A stretch of 64,000 nucleotides of DNA, taken from UBA5239 sp040394635. GTDB taxonomy: Bacteria; Verrucomicrobiota; Lentisphaeria; Victivallales; Victivallaceae. The translations under genes were made by a program, and so were the position numbers. The DNA is taken from the NCBI GenBank assembly GCA_040394635.1, contig JBEBRW010000023.1:1-64000 (forward strand), read 5' to 3'. The notes beneath the pieces are model-generated. The model was given only the letters and a program-made list of their open reading frames with translations. It searched no databases and was not told where the DNA came from. This document shows positions 1 through 8,007 of the stretch, piece after piece. Numbering within the stretch: the stretch's first letter is position 1; each line of letters opens with the position of its first letter.

Positions 1-30
1 CGAAGGGGTTCCGGTTAGCCAGCGTTTTTT

Positions 31-1359
31 TCACAAAACGTAGAAGAACCCTTTTTCCGGCAACGGCTGTTCAAAGGCACGTTTCAGAAACAGCGGCATA
101 TTGGCGGTGGAGATTCCACGGCAGTTGCTGAACGTGAAACTGTATGGAAAAGTAAAGGCGTCTTTGCTACCGGGAATAGCATTTACCGCCGGAGAAATAT
201 CATAATTTGATGCTTTCAGGGATTCCGCAGTCGGTATTTTTGCCCACTCCATCATATTGACGGTTTTACCGGAACTGTTGGTGACATTGATGAGTTCGGC
301 TACATTCAGCATGTTGTTTTTGTTGTAAATCAGCGGTGCTTCGGGGCTGAAGAATTTCGTGTTGCGGACCATCAGACAGCATAAGAGTTCGAGGCGTTTC
401 GGCAAGTCGACGTTGAATAACGACATTCCGTTGCCTTTCTCTACATTGAAAGACGAATCCTCGATCATGATGGTACCGTGGCCGTTGATCCAGGCACCGC
501 CGGGTATGGCTTCGAGGGTCGTTGCCTGAAGATTGATAATCCGCACCGCGGCACGCAGATGCATCGGAAACGGCTCCGCATTGGCGGGCATTTGGATGCG
601 GCAGTTTTCGATCACCGCACCATCGCCATTGAAGCGGAATATCTCGCGGCAATCGATAAAATCGCAATTCAAAAAGGTAAACAGCGTTGAGTTCGGACAC
701 GTTTTTTCGTTCTCATTGTTCGGTGTCAGTACCGGTTTCTCGCCGTCCCATTTAACACTATAAGAACCGTAGGAAGTATTGGAGTAATTCGTACGCTTCG
801 GATTCAGAAAGTTGTACGAATAAAACGCCGTGCCGGAAGATTTCTCGAAACGGCAATTTTCAAAAGTGACGTTGGCGGTATCTTCATTGCCGGTCCACAG
901 GACCACATGGCGGCGCCCGCCGGAAAACGTCAGGTCGCGCATCTGTATGCGAAATCCCCAACTGATATACAAAAGATCTTTATCCGGTGCCGATTGGATA
1001 ATGATGCTGCCTTGCTCTCCGCGCAAGTACAAATAGGTCGCCCCAACCAGGGTCTCGCTGATTTTGTAATTTCCCGCGGGAAAAAACAGCTCCGGCACCA
1101 GGACATTTTCTCCGGTGCTGCCCAGAAGCGGCAGCTCCCCGAGCTCTGGAGCACCGGCCAGCATCGGATAACGTGCCAATAAAATCCGGTTATTCGTTGT
1201 GCGGAGAAAATTAAGTGCCTTTTGTATCGCTATCGTGTCATCCGCTACTCCATCGCCTTTCGCTCCGAAATCCTTGACGTTGAGACCACGCGAAAAATCC
1301 ATGCCGAAGCCAGAAACAACGGCGCAGACAACCAATAAAACAACTATGAACCGCATCAT
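31..1359 (-). CDS. Secreted right-handed beta-helix protein (pectate-lyase superfamily)
   Basis: 442 residues. The N terminus is a Sec signal peptide (hydrophobic residues about 3-18). Just after it comes the NVKDFGAKGDGVADDT stretch, the hallmark of the Pectate_lyase_3 / GH28-type beta-helix entry. The rest is rich in short N- and F-containing repeats (for example VTFENCRFE, FTFLNCDFIDC) as expected of a parallel beta-helix that binds or cleaves polysaccharide outside the cytoplasm. AAAGGAG precedes the ATG by a few bases. It is the last gene of module A after a LacI regulator and a pseudopilin, with a 13-base gap. The substrate cannot be read from sequence. Lyase, hydrolase or simple binding are all possible. 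Confidence 0.8.
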   Translation of the reverse strand: MMRFIVVLLVVCAVVSGFGMDFSRGLNVKDFGAKGDGVADDTIAIQKALNFLRTTNNRILLARYPMLAGAPELGELPLLGSTGENVLVPELFFPAGNYKISETLVGATYLYLRGEQGSIIIQSAPDKDLLYISWGFRIQMRDLTFSGGRRHVVLWTGNEDTANVTFENCRFEKSSGTAFYSYNFLNPKRTNYSNTSYGSYSVKWDGEKPVLTPNNENEKTCPNSTLFTFLNCDFIDCREIFRFNGDGAVIENCRIQMPANAEPFPMHLRAAVRIINLQATTLEAIPGGAWINGHGTIMIEDSSFNVEKGNGMSLFNVDLPKRLELLCCLMVRNTKFFSPEAPLIYNKNNMLNVAELINVTNSSGKTVNMMEWAKIPTAESLKASNYDISPAVNAIPGSKDAFTFPYSFTFSNCRGISTANMPLFLKRAFEQPLPEKGFFYVL

Positions 1360-1372
1360 ATTCTCCTTTTCT

Positions 1373-2164
1373 TCAGTCCGTGTAATCCGATTTGAGTGGG
1401 TTATAATAATTCAACCGTGGTCTGGTCTTGTTTATGGGAAGCCAATTCTGAATATTTTCCACGTGTCCGTCCATCATTAACAGGTTTGCCGACCCCTTCA
1501 ATGTCGACCGGCTGGTACTGCCGCCGCCATCGTGTGGAGAGACAATCGCTGTCTGCTGAATCGTACCAGCACCAGTGAAAGCGACGCTGAAATACCCAAT
1601 TCCACGGCCATACCCTCCACTGGCATCCCCCTCGGCTGTATATGTTTCAGCCAGTACTACCTTGATGGAAACATCTTTTGCGAGAGTAGCCTTGAATGGT
1701 TTTGCAGCTGTATCCAAATTCGGAAAGCCGCCAAGGAAATCCCTGTTGTACCCATAAGTCACACAGGCAAAATTGAAATTGTTCAAGGAAGGATTCTCAT
1801 GGAAGCTGTCCGGTCCGTTTGTATACTTCCAAGCGCAGAAAGGCGAAATTGTCGGGCACAGGAATATCTTGGGAGCATCAGTATATTTCCCATTCCACAG
1901 CATCCATGAGTAATTATCGAATGATATGTCGTTGGCAACTTTTGTGTAATAGTAACGGGAGTCCGGCATGTAAACATCATTATTATCGGAAAGATAACTG
2001 TGCATGCCAAGTCCGATCTGTTTGAGGTTACCAATGCAGTGTGAACGCCGCGCCTTCTCTCGTGCCGTGTTCAGTGCCGGCAGCAGCATTGCCGCAAGAA
2101 TTGCTATGATCGCTATAACGACCAGCAATTCTATAAGTGTGAAACGATTTGCCTGTTTATTCAT
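1373..2164 (-). CDS. Type II secretion/type IV pilin-like pseudopilin, module A
   Basis: 263 residues. It has a short basic leader (MNKQANR), then FTLIELLVVIAIIAILAAML, the class III prepilin N-terminal helix that packs in a membrane or pseudopilus. A conserved AR-x-KA-x5-C-x-GNLKQIG segment and a C-terminal MMDGHVE follow, as in the H-X9-DG pseudopilin family. The residue before the F-T-L motif is Arg rather than the usual Gly. The expected His nine residues before D-G is replaced (Leu), although a His lies further upstream. AGGAG precedes the ATG. It lies between the LacI gene (12-base gap) and the beta-helix gene. A role in secreting or displaying that protein is inference. Confidence 0.85.
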   Translation of the reverse strand: MNKQANRFTLIELLVVIAIIAILAAMLLPALNTAREKARRSHCIGNLKQIGLGMHSYLSDNNDVYMPDSRYYYTKVANDISFDNYSWMLWNGKYTDAPKIFLCPTISPFCAWKYTNGPDSFHENPSLNNFNFACVTYGYNRDFLGGFPNLDTAAKPFKATLAKDVSIKVVLAETYTAEGDASGGYGRGIGYFSVAFTGAGTIQQTAIVSPHDGGGSTSRSTLKGSANLLMMDGHVENIQNWLPINKTRPRLNYYNPLKSDYTD

Positions 2165-2176
2165 ATTCTTCTCCTG

Positions 2177-3280
2177 CTATTTGGTTCTTGTTTGTAATAA
2201 TAAATCTTTGGGATATGGGTTTTTGTTCCAGGTCATTTCCAGCGATGAGAAAGAATCGTACAGCGGGAAAATCTCCAATGTCCGGTTTTCCGCCGCACAA
2301 CTCCGCGACGGATAAAAATATGGCGCGATGGCAATATTGGCCGGTTCCGCCTGGCAGATTTTGCCCGCGATCCGCTTCAGCAATAACTCGGCTGTGGCCT
2401 CTGCACGTTTCAGCGTCGGCTGAATCACCGTGGCCAGCGGCACCGCACAGAAATCGCAAAAAGACAGCCCGTCGTAACCGACGATTTTGAGCTCTTCCGG
2501 GATTTTGAACCCTGCGCCGGTCAGTGCGGAAATCAGGCGGCCCGCGTAATAATCGTTGCTGCAGAACAGAACGTCGGGCGCCATTCTCCGCAGCTTCCGG
2601 AGCAACGTTTCCGCCTCGCCGGCGCACTCCTCAATGGTCAGGATCTCCAGCGGGCAGCCATGCTTTTTGAACACCCGCAGCAGCCCCTCGTATTTCTCCC
2701 GGTTGGGGTTGCCGAAAATGCTTTTGTCGAAGGCCGGGGCGATGTAAACGCCCTTTTTGCAGCCGCATTGCAGCATGTATTCGGCGGCCTGGCTGTTGCC
2801 CGCGGCGTGGTCGATGTAGATGTCCGCCCCCTCGATCCGCCCCGGCGGGCTGAACACCGAAGGAATCATACCGTCCAGCCCCGAACCCGCCAGCGGATTG
2901 TACTGGGTGGTGATGATGATGCCGTCAATCCGCTTGCCGAGGAGCTCGCGCACCGCGCGGTCGGCCGCTTCGTCATTCATGCCATAGGAAGTGATCAGGT
3001 TGTAGCCATGCCGGTCCAGCGCCACGCTGAGTTCGTTGAAGTAGGTCTGTTCCTGCACCTGGGCGTAGGGCGCGCCGTAAACGCCGATGGTGTGGTTGGA
3101 GACTCCCTTCAGGTGCCGCGCCGCCTGATTCGGGATATAGTTCAAATTGTCGGCAATTTTCAGGATACGCTGGCGCATGGCCTCGGAAACTTTGCTGGTC
3201 CCCTTGGGGTTCAGCGCCGCAGCCACGGCCTGGCGGGTAACCCCCGCCGCCTGTGCAATATCGTTCATCGTAACCGGCAT
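2177..3280 (-). CDS. LacI-family transcriptional regulator, module A
   Basis: 367 residues. The N-terminal LacI helix-turn-helix reads MNDIAQAAGVTRQAVAAALN, with hinge-helix NYIPNQAARHLKG at about residues 48-60. A periplasmic-binding-protein-like sugar domain follows (HTIGVYG onwards; RIDGIIITTQYNP; LKIVGYDGLSFCDF). It is the first gene of a three-gene operon with a pseudopilin and a beta-helix protein, so it probably senses the breakdown product of their substrate. A consensus promoter with a palindromic operator lies at 3302-3350, implying autoregulation. The first ATG (3280) is used here. A second in-frame ATG four codons in is equally possible because neither has a good Shine-Dalgarno sequence. 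Confidence 0.9.
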   Translation of the reverse strand: MPVTMNDIAQAAGVTRQAVAAALNPKGTSKVSEAMRQRILKIADNLNYIPNQAARHLKGVSNHTIGVYGAPYAQVQEQTYFNELSVALDRHGYNLITSYGMNDEAADRAVRELLGKRIDGIIITTQYNPLAGSGLDGMIPSVFSPPGRIEGADIYIDHAAGNSQAAEYMLQCGCKKGVYIAPAFDKSIFGNPNREKYEGLLRVFKKHGCPLEILTIEECAGEAETLLRKLRRMAPDVLFCSNDYYAGRLISALTGAGFKIPEELKIVGYDGLSFCDFCAVPLATVIQPTLKRAEATAELLLKRIAGKICQAEPANIAIAPYFYPSRSCAAENRTLEIFPLYDSFSSLEMTWNKNPYPKDLLLQTRTK

Positions 3281-3301
3281 GATTCAACCATTTTTTCAAA
3301 G

Positions 3302-3350
3302 TTAATTACTCGTGCAATTAAATTATACTCCAAGCCGATGAAAATGTCAA
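3302..3350 (-). promoter_or_regulatory. Consensus sigma-70 promoter with LacI-type operator for module A
   Basis: On the minus strand TTGACA (3345-3350), 17 bases and TATAAT (3322-3327) match the consensus exactly. Immediately downstream, 3302-3321 is a 20-base imperfect palindrome (TTAATTACTCGTGCAATTAA on the plus strand) centred on CG, the usual LacI-family operator form. It covers the expected start of transcription, so the encoded LacI protein would block its own operon. Promoter and palindrome are seen. The binding protein is inferred. Confidence 0.75.
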
Positions 3351-3406
3351 TAGGCGGTTCGCAGAATTTGTGAAAATAGTCCTGATGCGAGGTTATTTGA
3401 TAGGAC

Positions 3407-4303
3407 TCACAGGCAGATGGCGATCAGGCCGGTGACGGCCAGGATGAAGCCGGCGGACTGTATCGGGCGGGTTTTGGCTTTCAGGAACACGGCGCGCAGC
3501 ACGTAGGCCGCGGCGCTGGAGCAGCCGATGATCAGCGGAAAGGCGATCGCGACGCTGGCGTTGTCAGCCAGGTGGTTGAGCCCGTTGAACACGAAAAATC
3601 CGCAGACGGCCAGCATGATAAAGGCCAGCAGCATCGATGGCAGGAAGCATTTGCGGCTCTCCAGCAGCGCGGGACGCCGCATGACCAGCAGCACCACCGC
3701 CACCAGCGCGCCGAAACAGAAATAAAACGTCCGGAACGTGCTCCCGACATGTTCGGCGCCATTCAGATAGGACGGCATGCAGAAGGCGCATTGCGACAGC
3801 GCGCAGGCAAGGATGCCGCTGATTTTCGCCGCCCACCGGATGCCCGAGCGTCCGGAGGTGGTCCGTTCCTCCCGTGGCTTCAGCCCCAGCAGAATCAGCG
3901 CCGCGACAATCAGCAGGATTCCGGTGAAACGCGACGAGGTGAGTGTTTCCTGGAAAATGCCGATTCCCATCAGGAACGGTCCCAGAACGGCGAGGTGCGC
4001 CACCTGGTGAAGCAGCCCGGCGTCTTCATGATAGTGCCGCACTTTGTTCAGCGTATAAAGCGCGATGATCGCCAGTCCGCCGGAAATGAACAACGACACG
4101 AAAACCAGCAGGTGTGCCTCCCACGGAAAATCCGGGGTTTCCAGAAATGCCATTACCGGCAGGCAGCAGATCATGCAGACCAGCGCCGCAAACCCGGCAA
4201 TGAAAATGACGTTCAGCCGCTCGGCGATGGCGTGCCGGAACACCCCGGCCCCCGTCACCCACAGCAATCCTGTAATTATCAGCAGCAGCACACCTGTAAA
4301 CAT
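3407..4303 (-). CDS. EamA/DMT-family membrane transporter
   Basis: 298 residues, almost entirely hydrophobic, with about ten transmembrane segments in two halves, as in the drug/metabolite transporter superfamily. The second half ends near the C terminus with AGFILAVTGLIAICL. It begins one base after the adenine deaminase stop codon, with GAGG in the end of that gene as ribosome site, so translation is coupled to it. Its place at the end of a preQ0/adenine deaminase operon suggests a purine, deazapurine or related substrate, but this is only context. DMT proteins also carry sugars, amino acids and drugs. Confidence 0.7.
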   Translation of the reverse strand: MFTGVLLLIITGLLWVTGAGVFRHAIAERLNVIFIAGFAALVCMICCLPVMAFLETPDFPWEAHLLVFVSLFISGGLAIIALYTLNKVRHYHEDAGLLHQVAHLAVLGPFLMGIGIFQETLTSSRFTGILLIVAALILLGLKPREERTTSGRSGIRWAAKISGILACALSQCAFCMPSYLNGAEHVGSTFRTFYFCFGALVAVVLLVMRRPALLESRKCFLPSMLLAFIMLAVCGFFVFNGLNHLADNASVAIAFPLIIGCSSAAAYVLRAVFLKAKTRPIQSAGFILAVTGLIAICL

Positions 4304-4304
4304 G

Positions 4305-6017
4305 TTATACCTCGATCACCTGGAAAGCCGTTACGTCCACCAACCCCAGGTCGGTGATTTTGAGAAACGGTATCACCGGCAACGGCAGAAATGCCAACTG
4401 CATAAAGGGTTCGCCAAGCATGCAGCCGGTCATCCGCACGGATTTGCGCAGGGCCGTCAGTTCAGCGGCCAGTTCCTCGCATGGTGCGTCGGATATCAGC
4501 CCGGCCAGCGGCAGTTTCAGGATGTCGACGACCTTTTGGCCGACAATCACACATTGGCCGCCGCCCGCGTCGATCAGAGCATTGACGGCTGCCGCCATGT
4601 CTTCATCGGAAGTGCCGACGACGCAGATGTTGTGGCTGTCGTGCCCGATCGAACTGGCGATGGCGCCGGATTTCATGCCGAAGCCCTGAACGAAGCCGCG
4701 CCCGATGTTGCCGTTTTTGCCGTGGCGCTCGAGAACAGCCACTTTCAGGACGTCTTTCGCGGGGAGCGGTTGTTTTTCGGAGCCGTCGAACGGCAGTTCC
4801 ATGGTCCGGTTTTCGGTGATGATGGAGTCCGGAATCAGGCCGATGACGTGGGTCGCAGCGGATTTCGAGCAAATGCGGAAATCGCCGGGCGTCACGTGCC
4901 CGCGCTTCAGCGAATTGCGGGCGAAGTCGGCGGACGGGGCCGGGGGCCGCGCCGCAAAAAGTTCGTCATTGACCACGCGGCCGCTCTTGAGCACCTGTGA
5001 AATCCGGCACTCGCGGTAATTGCTCAGCAGCACGATATCGGCCTTGCAGCCCGGCGCGATCAACCCGCGGTCGCGCAGGTTGAACGCCTTGGCACCGGAG
5101 AGCGACGCCATCCGGTAGGCCTGTTCCGGCGCGGTGCCCATTTCGATGGCGGTGCGGACCATGTGGTCGATATGCCCCTCGAGGGCGATGTCCAGCGGAT
5201 TGCGGTCGTCGGTACAGAAGGCGAGAAACGGCGCGGTGGCGGGATTGATCAACGGAGCCAGGGCCATCAGATTTTTGGCGGCGCTGCCGTCGCGGATAAA
5301 TACCCGCATGCCTTTGTTCAGTTTTTCACGGGCTTCCTCCGGGGTGGAGGTTTCGTGGCAGTTGTGGATGCCGGCGGAAATATAAGCATTGAGGTTCTTG
5401 CCGCTGACCAGCGGCGCGTGACCGTCGATAATCTCATCGCTGAAGGCTTCGAGTTTGGCCATCACGCCGGAGTCGTGGAACCAGACGCCGGGGAAATTCA
5501 TCATTTCGGCCAGCCCCAGCGTTTTCGGATGATTCTTGAAAGGCAGGATAGCGTCCACCGTCAGCACCGATCCGGCGGTTTCCATATTTGTGGCGGGAAC
5601 GCAGGAACTGAGTTTAACGCGCAGGTCCATGACCATTTTTTCGGCGCAGTCGAGGAAATATTGTATGGCTTTGACGCCGCAGACGTTGGCCATTTCGTGC
5701 GGATCGCAGACTGCGGTGGTGGTGCCGTGCGGCAGTACGCAGCGCTCAAATTCATACGGCGTAACCATGGAGGACTCGATGTGGCAATGCGTATCCACGA
5801 AGCCCGGCACCGCGGTCAGGCCGCTGCCGTCGATTTCGATTTTGCCTTCATACTCCGCGCCGGTGCCGACGATGGTGTCGCCGCAGATGGCGATATCCCC
5901 ATGCAGCATTTCGCCGGTAGCGAGCGAGAGGTAATCGACGTTTTTGATGACGACATCGGCCTTTTCGCGGCTCAATGCCTGGTCGATTCTATGGGTAAGG
6001 ATGTTCTGTGTGATCAT
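4305..6017 (-). CDS. ade: Adenine deaminase
   Basis: 570 residues, the usual length for Ade. An amidohydrolase fold: metal-binding HCH at residues 77-79 in GFVDTHCHIESS, followed by the family segment TTAVCDPHEMANVCG. Near the C terminus are SIGHDSHNICVVG and GGQCVIVG, typical of adenine deaminase. It converts adenine to hypoxanthine and ammonia in the cytoplasm. AAAGGAG precedes the ATG. The gene lies 30 bases downstream of queC and directly before a DMT transporter, in one operon with queD, queE and queC. The tRNA-modifying enzyme QueA releases adenine from S-adenosylmethionine, so salvage of that adenine is a plausible reason for the linkage (inference). Confidence 0.93.
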   Translation of the reverse strand: MITQNILTHRIDQALSREKADVVIKNVDYLSLATGEMLHGDIAICGDTIVGTGAEYEGKIEIDGSGLTAVPGFVDTHCHIESSMVTPYEFERCVLPHGTTTAVCDPHEMANVCGVKAIQYFLDCAEKMVMDLRVKLSSCVPATNMETAGSVLTVDAILPFKNHPKTLGLAEMMNFPGVWFHDSGVMAKLEAFSDEIIDGHAPLVSGKNLNAYISAGIHNCHETSTPEEAREKLNKGMRVFIRDGSAAKNLMALAPLINPATAPFLAFCTDDRNPLDIALEGHIDHMVRTAIEMGTAPEQAYRMASLSGAKAFNLRDRGLIAPGCKADIVLLSNYRECRISQVLKSGRVVNDELFAARPPAPSADFARNSLKRGHVTPGDFRICSKSAATHVIGLIPDSIITENRTMELPFDGSEKQPLPAKDVLKVAVLERHGKNGNIGRGFVQGFGMKSGAIASSIGHDSHNICVVGTSDEDMAAAVNALIDAGGGQCVIVGQKVVDILKLPLAGLISDAPCEELAAELTALRKSVRMTGCMLGEPFMQLAFLPLPVIPFLKITDLGLVDVTAFQVIEV

Positions 6018-6047
6018 GGTGCGCTCCTTTGTCGAACGGGTCGAACA

Positions 6048-6731
6048 TCAGTCCTGATATCTGGTTGTATCGTTGATTCCGGCTTCGGCAAAACCTTTGC
6101 GGCGCAGCGTACAGCTGGCGCAAGCGCCGCAGGCCTCGCCGGCGGCATTGGGGTTGTAGCAAGTCAGGGTTTGGCTGTAATCCACGCCGAGGCTGTGGCC
6201 GAGGCGGATGATTTCCGCTTTGGTCATTTCCTGCAGCGGGGTGTGGATCTGAAACTTCCAGCCTTCGTCCACACCGCGCGTCGCCAGATTCGCCGTCTGC
6301 TGGAAACTGTTGATGAACGCCGCGCGGCAATCCGGGTAGCCCGAATAATCCACCGCGTTCACGCCGATGAAAATATCCCGCGCGCCCAGCACTTCCGCCC
6401 AGCTGGCGGCAAACGAGAGAAAAAGCAGATTGCGGGCCGGCACATAAGTCACCGGGATACCGTCGGCGGTGCCTTCCGGCACTTCGATCGAGTCATCGGT
6501 CAGCGCCGAACCGCCCCACTGGCGCAGGTCGGCATTGACGGTGATATGGCGCTTGGCCCCGAGCATGGCGGCGACGCGTTTCGCCGCTTCCAGCTCGGGG
6601 AGATTGCGCTGGCCGTAATCGACGCTCAGCGCATAACATTCGAAACCCCTGGAGACCGCAATCGCCAGGCAAGTCGCGGAATCCTGTCCGCCGCTTACCA
6701 ACACCACTGCACGGGGTTTCGCCGCCTTCAT
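6048..6731 (-). CDS. queC: 7-cyano-7-deazaguanine (preQ0) synthase QueC
   Basis: 227 residues. The ATP-pyrophosphatase P-loop SGGQDS is at residues 13-18. The C terminus carries the four-cysteine zinc site (CYNPNAAGEACGACASC). It makes preQ0 from 7-carboxy-7-deazaguanine, ATP and ammonia, the third dedicated step toward queuosine. An AGAGGAG ribosome site lies in the end of queE, and the two genes are separated by three bases. No defect seen. Confidence 0.96.
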   Translation of the reverse strand: MKAAKPRAVVLVSGGQDSATCLAIAVSRGFECYALSVDYGQRNLPELEAAKRVAAMLGAKRHITVNADLRQWGGSALTDDSIEVPEGTADGIPVTYVPARNLLFLSFAASWAEVLGARDIFIGVNAVDYSGYPDCRAAFINSFQQTANLATRGVDEGWKFQIHTPLQEMTKAEIIRLGHSLGVDYSQTLTCYNPNAAGEACGACASCTLRRKGFAEAGINDTTRYQD

Positions 6732-6734
6732 GGC

Positions 6735-7397
6735 TCAGACTCCTCTGGTATCCGGAGCCCAGATGTATTTATGGAGCTGGAGCTGCATCCGCCCGGGGGG
6801 CAGTTCGCTGATGATCCAGCTGGCCAGATCCTTCGGCTCGAGCTGTCCGAACACGGGGCTGAAGAGAATCTTTTCGGTGATTTCGGCCAGGTCGTGTTCT
6901 TCGATCATTTTCAGCGCATAGTCGAAATCGGCGCGGTCGCCGATGACGAACTTGATTTCGTCGCGCTCGTTCAAGAGTTCGAGGTTGTCGATCAGCAGCT
7001 TATCGGCTTCGCCGCTCAGGGGCAGCTTGATGTCCATGATTTTGTTAACGCGCCACGGGAGGTCGTCCAGCGGCACGCTGCCGTTGGTTTCAAACAATAC
7101 CTGAAACTGCGCGTCGAGCAGGGCCCGGCACAGGGTCGGGACAGCTTCCTGGAGCATCGGCTCGCCGCCTGTGATCAGCACCAGATTGGTATTTGCTTCT
7201 TCGGCCAGATCCATGATTTCCTGGATCGTCACTTCCTTTCCATCTTCGAATTTCTTCGCATAGGCAGTGTCGCAATAGCTGCAGTTCAGATTGCAGCCGG
7301 CCAGACGGATAAAGAAACACGGCAGTCCCGCGTAGGTGGATTCCCCCTGGATGCTCAGAAATGTTTCGTTTACCAGTAATGTATCTTTGCTCATCAT
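6735..7397 (-). CDS. queE: 7-carboxy-7-deazaguanine synthase QueE (radical SAM)
   Basis: 220 residues. The radical-SAM cluster motif C-x3-C-x2-C is at Cys35, Cys39 and Cys42 (GCNLNCSYC), preceded by TFLSIQGEST, the substrate and SAM-binding start of QueE. GGEPMLQ follows. It rearranges 6-carboxytetrahydropterin into 7-carboxy-7-deazaguanine. The gene sits between queD (24-base gap) and queC. AAGGAAA precedes the first of two adjacent ATG codons, so the start could be one codon later. Confidence 0.95.
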   Translation of the reverse strand: MMSKDTLLVNETFLSIQGESTYAGLPCFFIRLAGCNLNCSYCDTAYAKKFEDGKEVTIQEIMDLAEEANTNLVLITGGEPMLQEAVPTLCRALLDAQFQVLFETNGSVPLDDLPWRVNKIMDIKLPLSGEADKLLIDNLELLNERDEIKFVIGDRADFDYALKMIEEHDLAEITEKILFSPVFGQLEPKDLASWIISELPPGRMQLQLHKYIWAPDTRGV

Positions 7398-7421
7398 TGT
7401 TTCCTTATGTGATTTTGATGA

Positions 7422-7790
7422 TTATTCGTAATACGTGGCGGAGGTCTCCGGCGACTCGAAAACGGTGACGCGGGCGACCTTCACGGTACCGCTGTTCATC
7501 TTTTCCTTCACCGCGAAATAAATGTTCCGCGCGATGTTTTCGCTGGTGGGATTCATGGTGCGAAACTGTTCGATCTCAGCGATATTCTTATGATCAAAAG
7601 CCTCGAGAATCTCATCCATCACGGCCTTCAACTTGCGGAAATCCACGGCGATACCGATTTCGTCAAGCTCGCTGGCCTGGAGCGCAACCTTGACCTGCCA
7701 GGTGTGACCGTGCAGGGCCGAACAATCGCCCTTGTAGCCGCGAAGCTGGTGCGCCGCCGAAAAACTCCTGACTGTTTCAATTTCAAACAT
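7422..7790 (-). CDS. queD: 6-carboxytetrahydropterin synthase QueD
   Basis: 122 residues when started at the ATG at 7790, which has AAGGAAG eight bases upstream. A longer reading from 7838 adds 16 residues with no similarity to the family. Zinc-binding His14, His27 and His29 and catalytic Cys23 are present (FSAAH and CSALHGH). The enzyme turns dihydroneopterin triphosphate into 6-carboxytetrahydropterin. It is the first gene of the queD-queE-queC-ade-transporter operon. folE and the later genes (queF, tgt, queA) are not in this window. Confidence 0.94.
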   Translation of the reverse strand: MFEIETVRSFSAAHQLRGYKGDCSALHGHTWQVKVALQASELDEIGIAVDFRKLKAVMDEILEAFDHKNIAEIEQFRTMNPTSENIARNIYFAVKEKMNSGTVKVARVTVFESPETSATYYE

Positions 7791-7823
7791 GGTGCAACTT
7801 CCTTGATTCATGATTAAGTGCAT

Positions 7824-7852
7824 AAAATAACACACCATAACGCCTTTGGCAA
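7824..7852 (-). promoter_or_regulatory. Predicted sigma-70 promoter of the queD operon
   Basis: On the minus strand TTGCCA (7847-7852), 17 bases and TATTTT (7824-7829) form a reasonable promoter ending about 35 bases before the queD ATG. I looked for a preQ1 riboswitch in the leader and did not recognise one. The leader would be only some 25-30 bases long. Confidence 0.45.
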
Positions 7853-7899
7853 GAAAATCGCCGATTTTTTTCCGGAAGTTTTGGCATATCTTTTTTTAC

Positions 7900-7989
7900 A
7901 ACCACGGAATATACGGAAAGCACGGAAATTTTTATAAGCGCAAAATACACAAAAATAGACAGAAGAATTTTTCCGTGTATTCCGTGGTT
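7900..7989. repeat. Inverted repeat of the CCGTG-TATTCCGTGG type
   Basis: Arms 7900-7919 and 7970-7989 are 20-base inverted copies with one mismatch (AACCACGGAATATACGGAAA against its complement), separated by 50 AT-rich bases. A short direct repeat TCCGGAAGTTTT lies outside both arms (7871-7882 and 7998-8009). There is no T-run in the direction of the flanking minus-strand genes, so it is not a standard terminator. It lies between an AraC gene and the que promoter. It resembles short intergenic repeat phrases seen in related genomes (recollection, not searched). Confidence 0.6.
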
Positions 7990-8007
7990 AAAGAAATTCC
8001 GGAAGTT

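Noticed and set aside
5163..7379. A 738-residue plus-strand frame across ade, queC and queE
   Set aside because: It spans three well-defined genes on the other strand and shows no domain or ribosome site.
7847..7862. TTGGCAAG-AAAA-TCGC resembling a sigma-54 promoter on the plus strand
   Set aside because: The key TTGC is TCGC, and no plus-strand gene follows. It overlaps the que promoter region by chance.
7791..7900. preQ1 riboswitch in front of queD
   Set aside because: Leader is too short, and neither the pseudoknot stem nor the A-rich tail of known classes was recognised.
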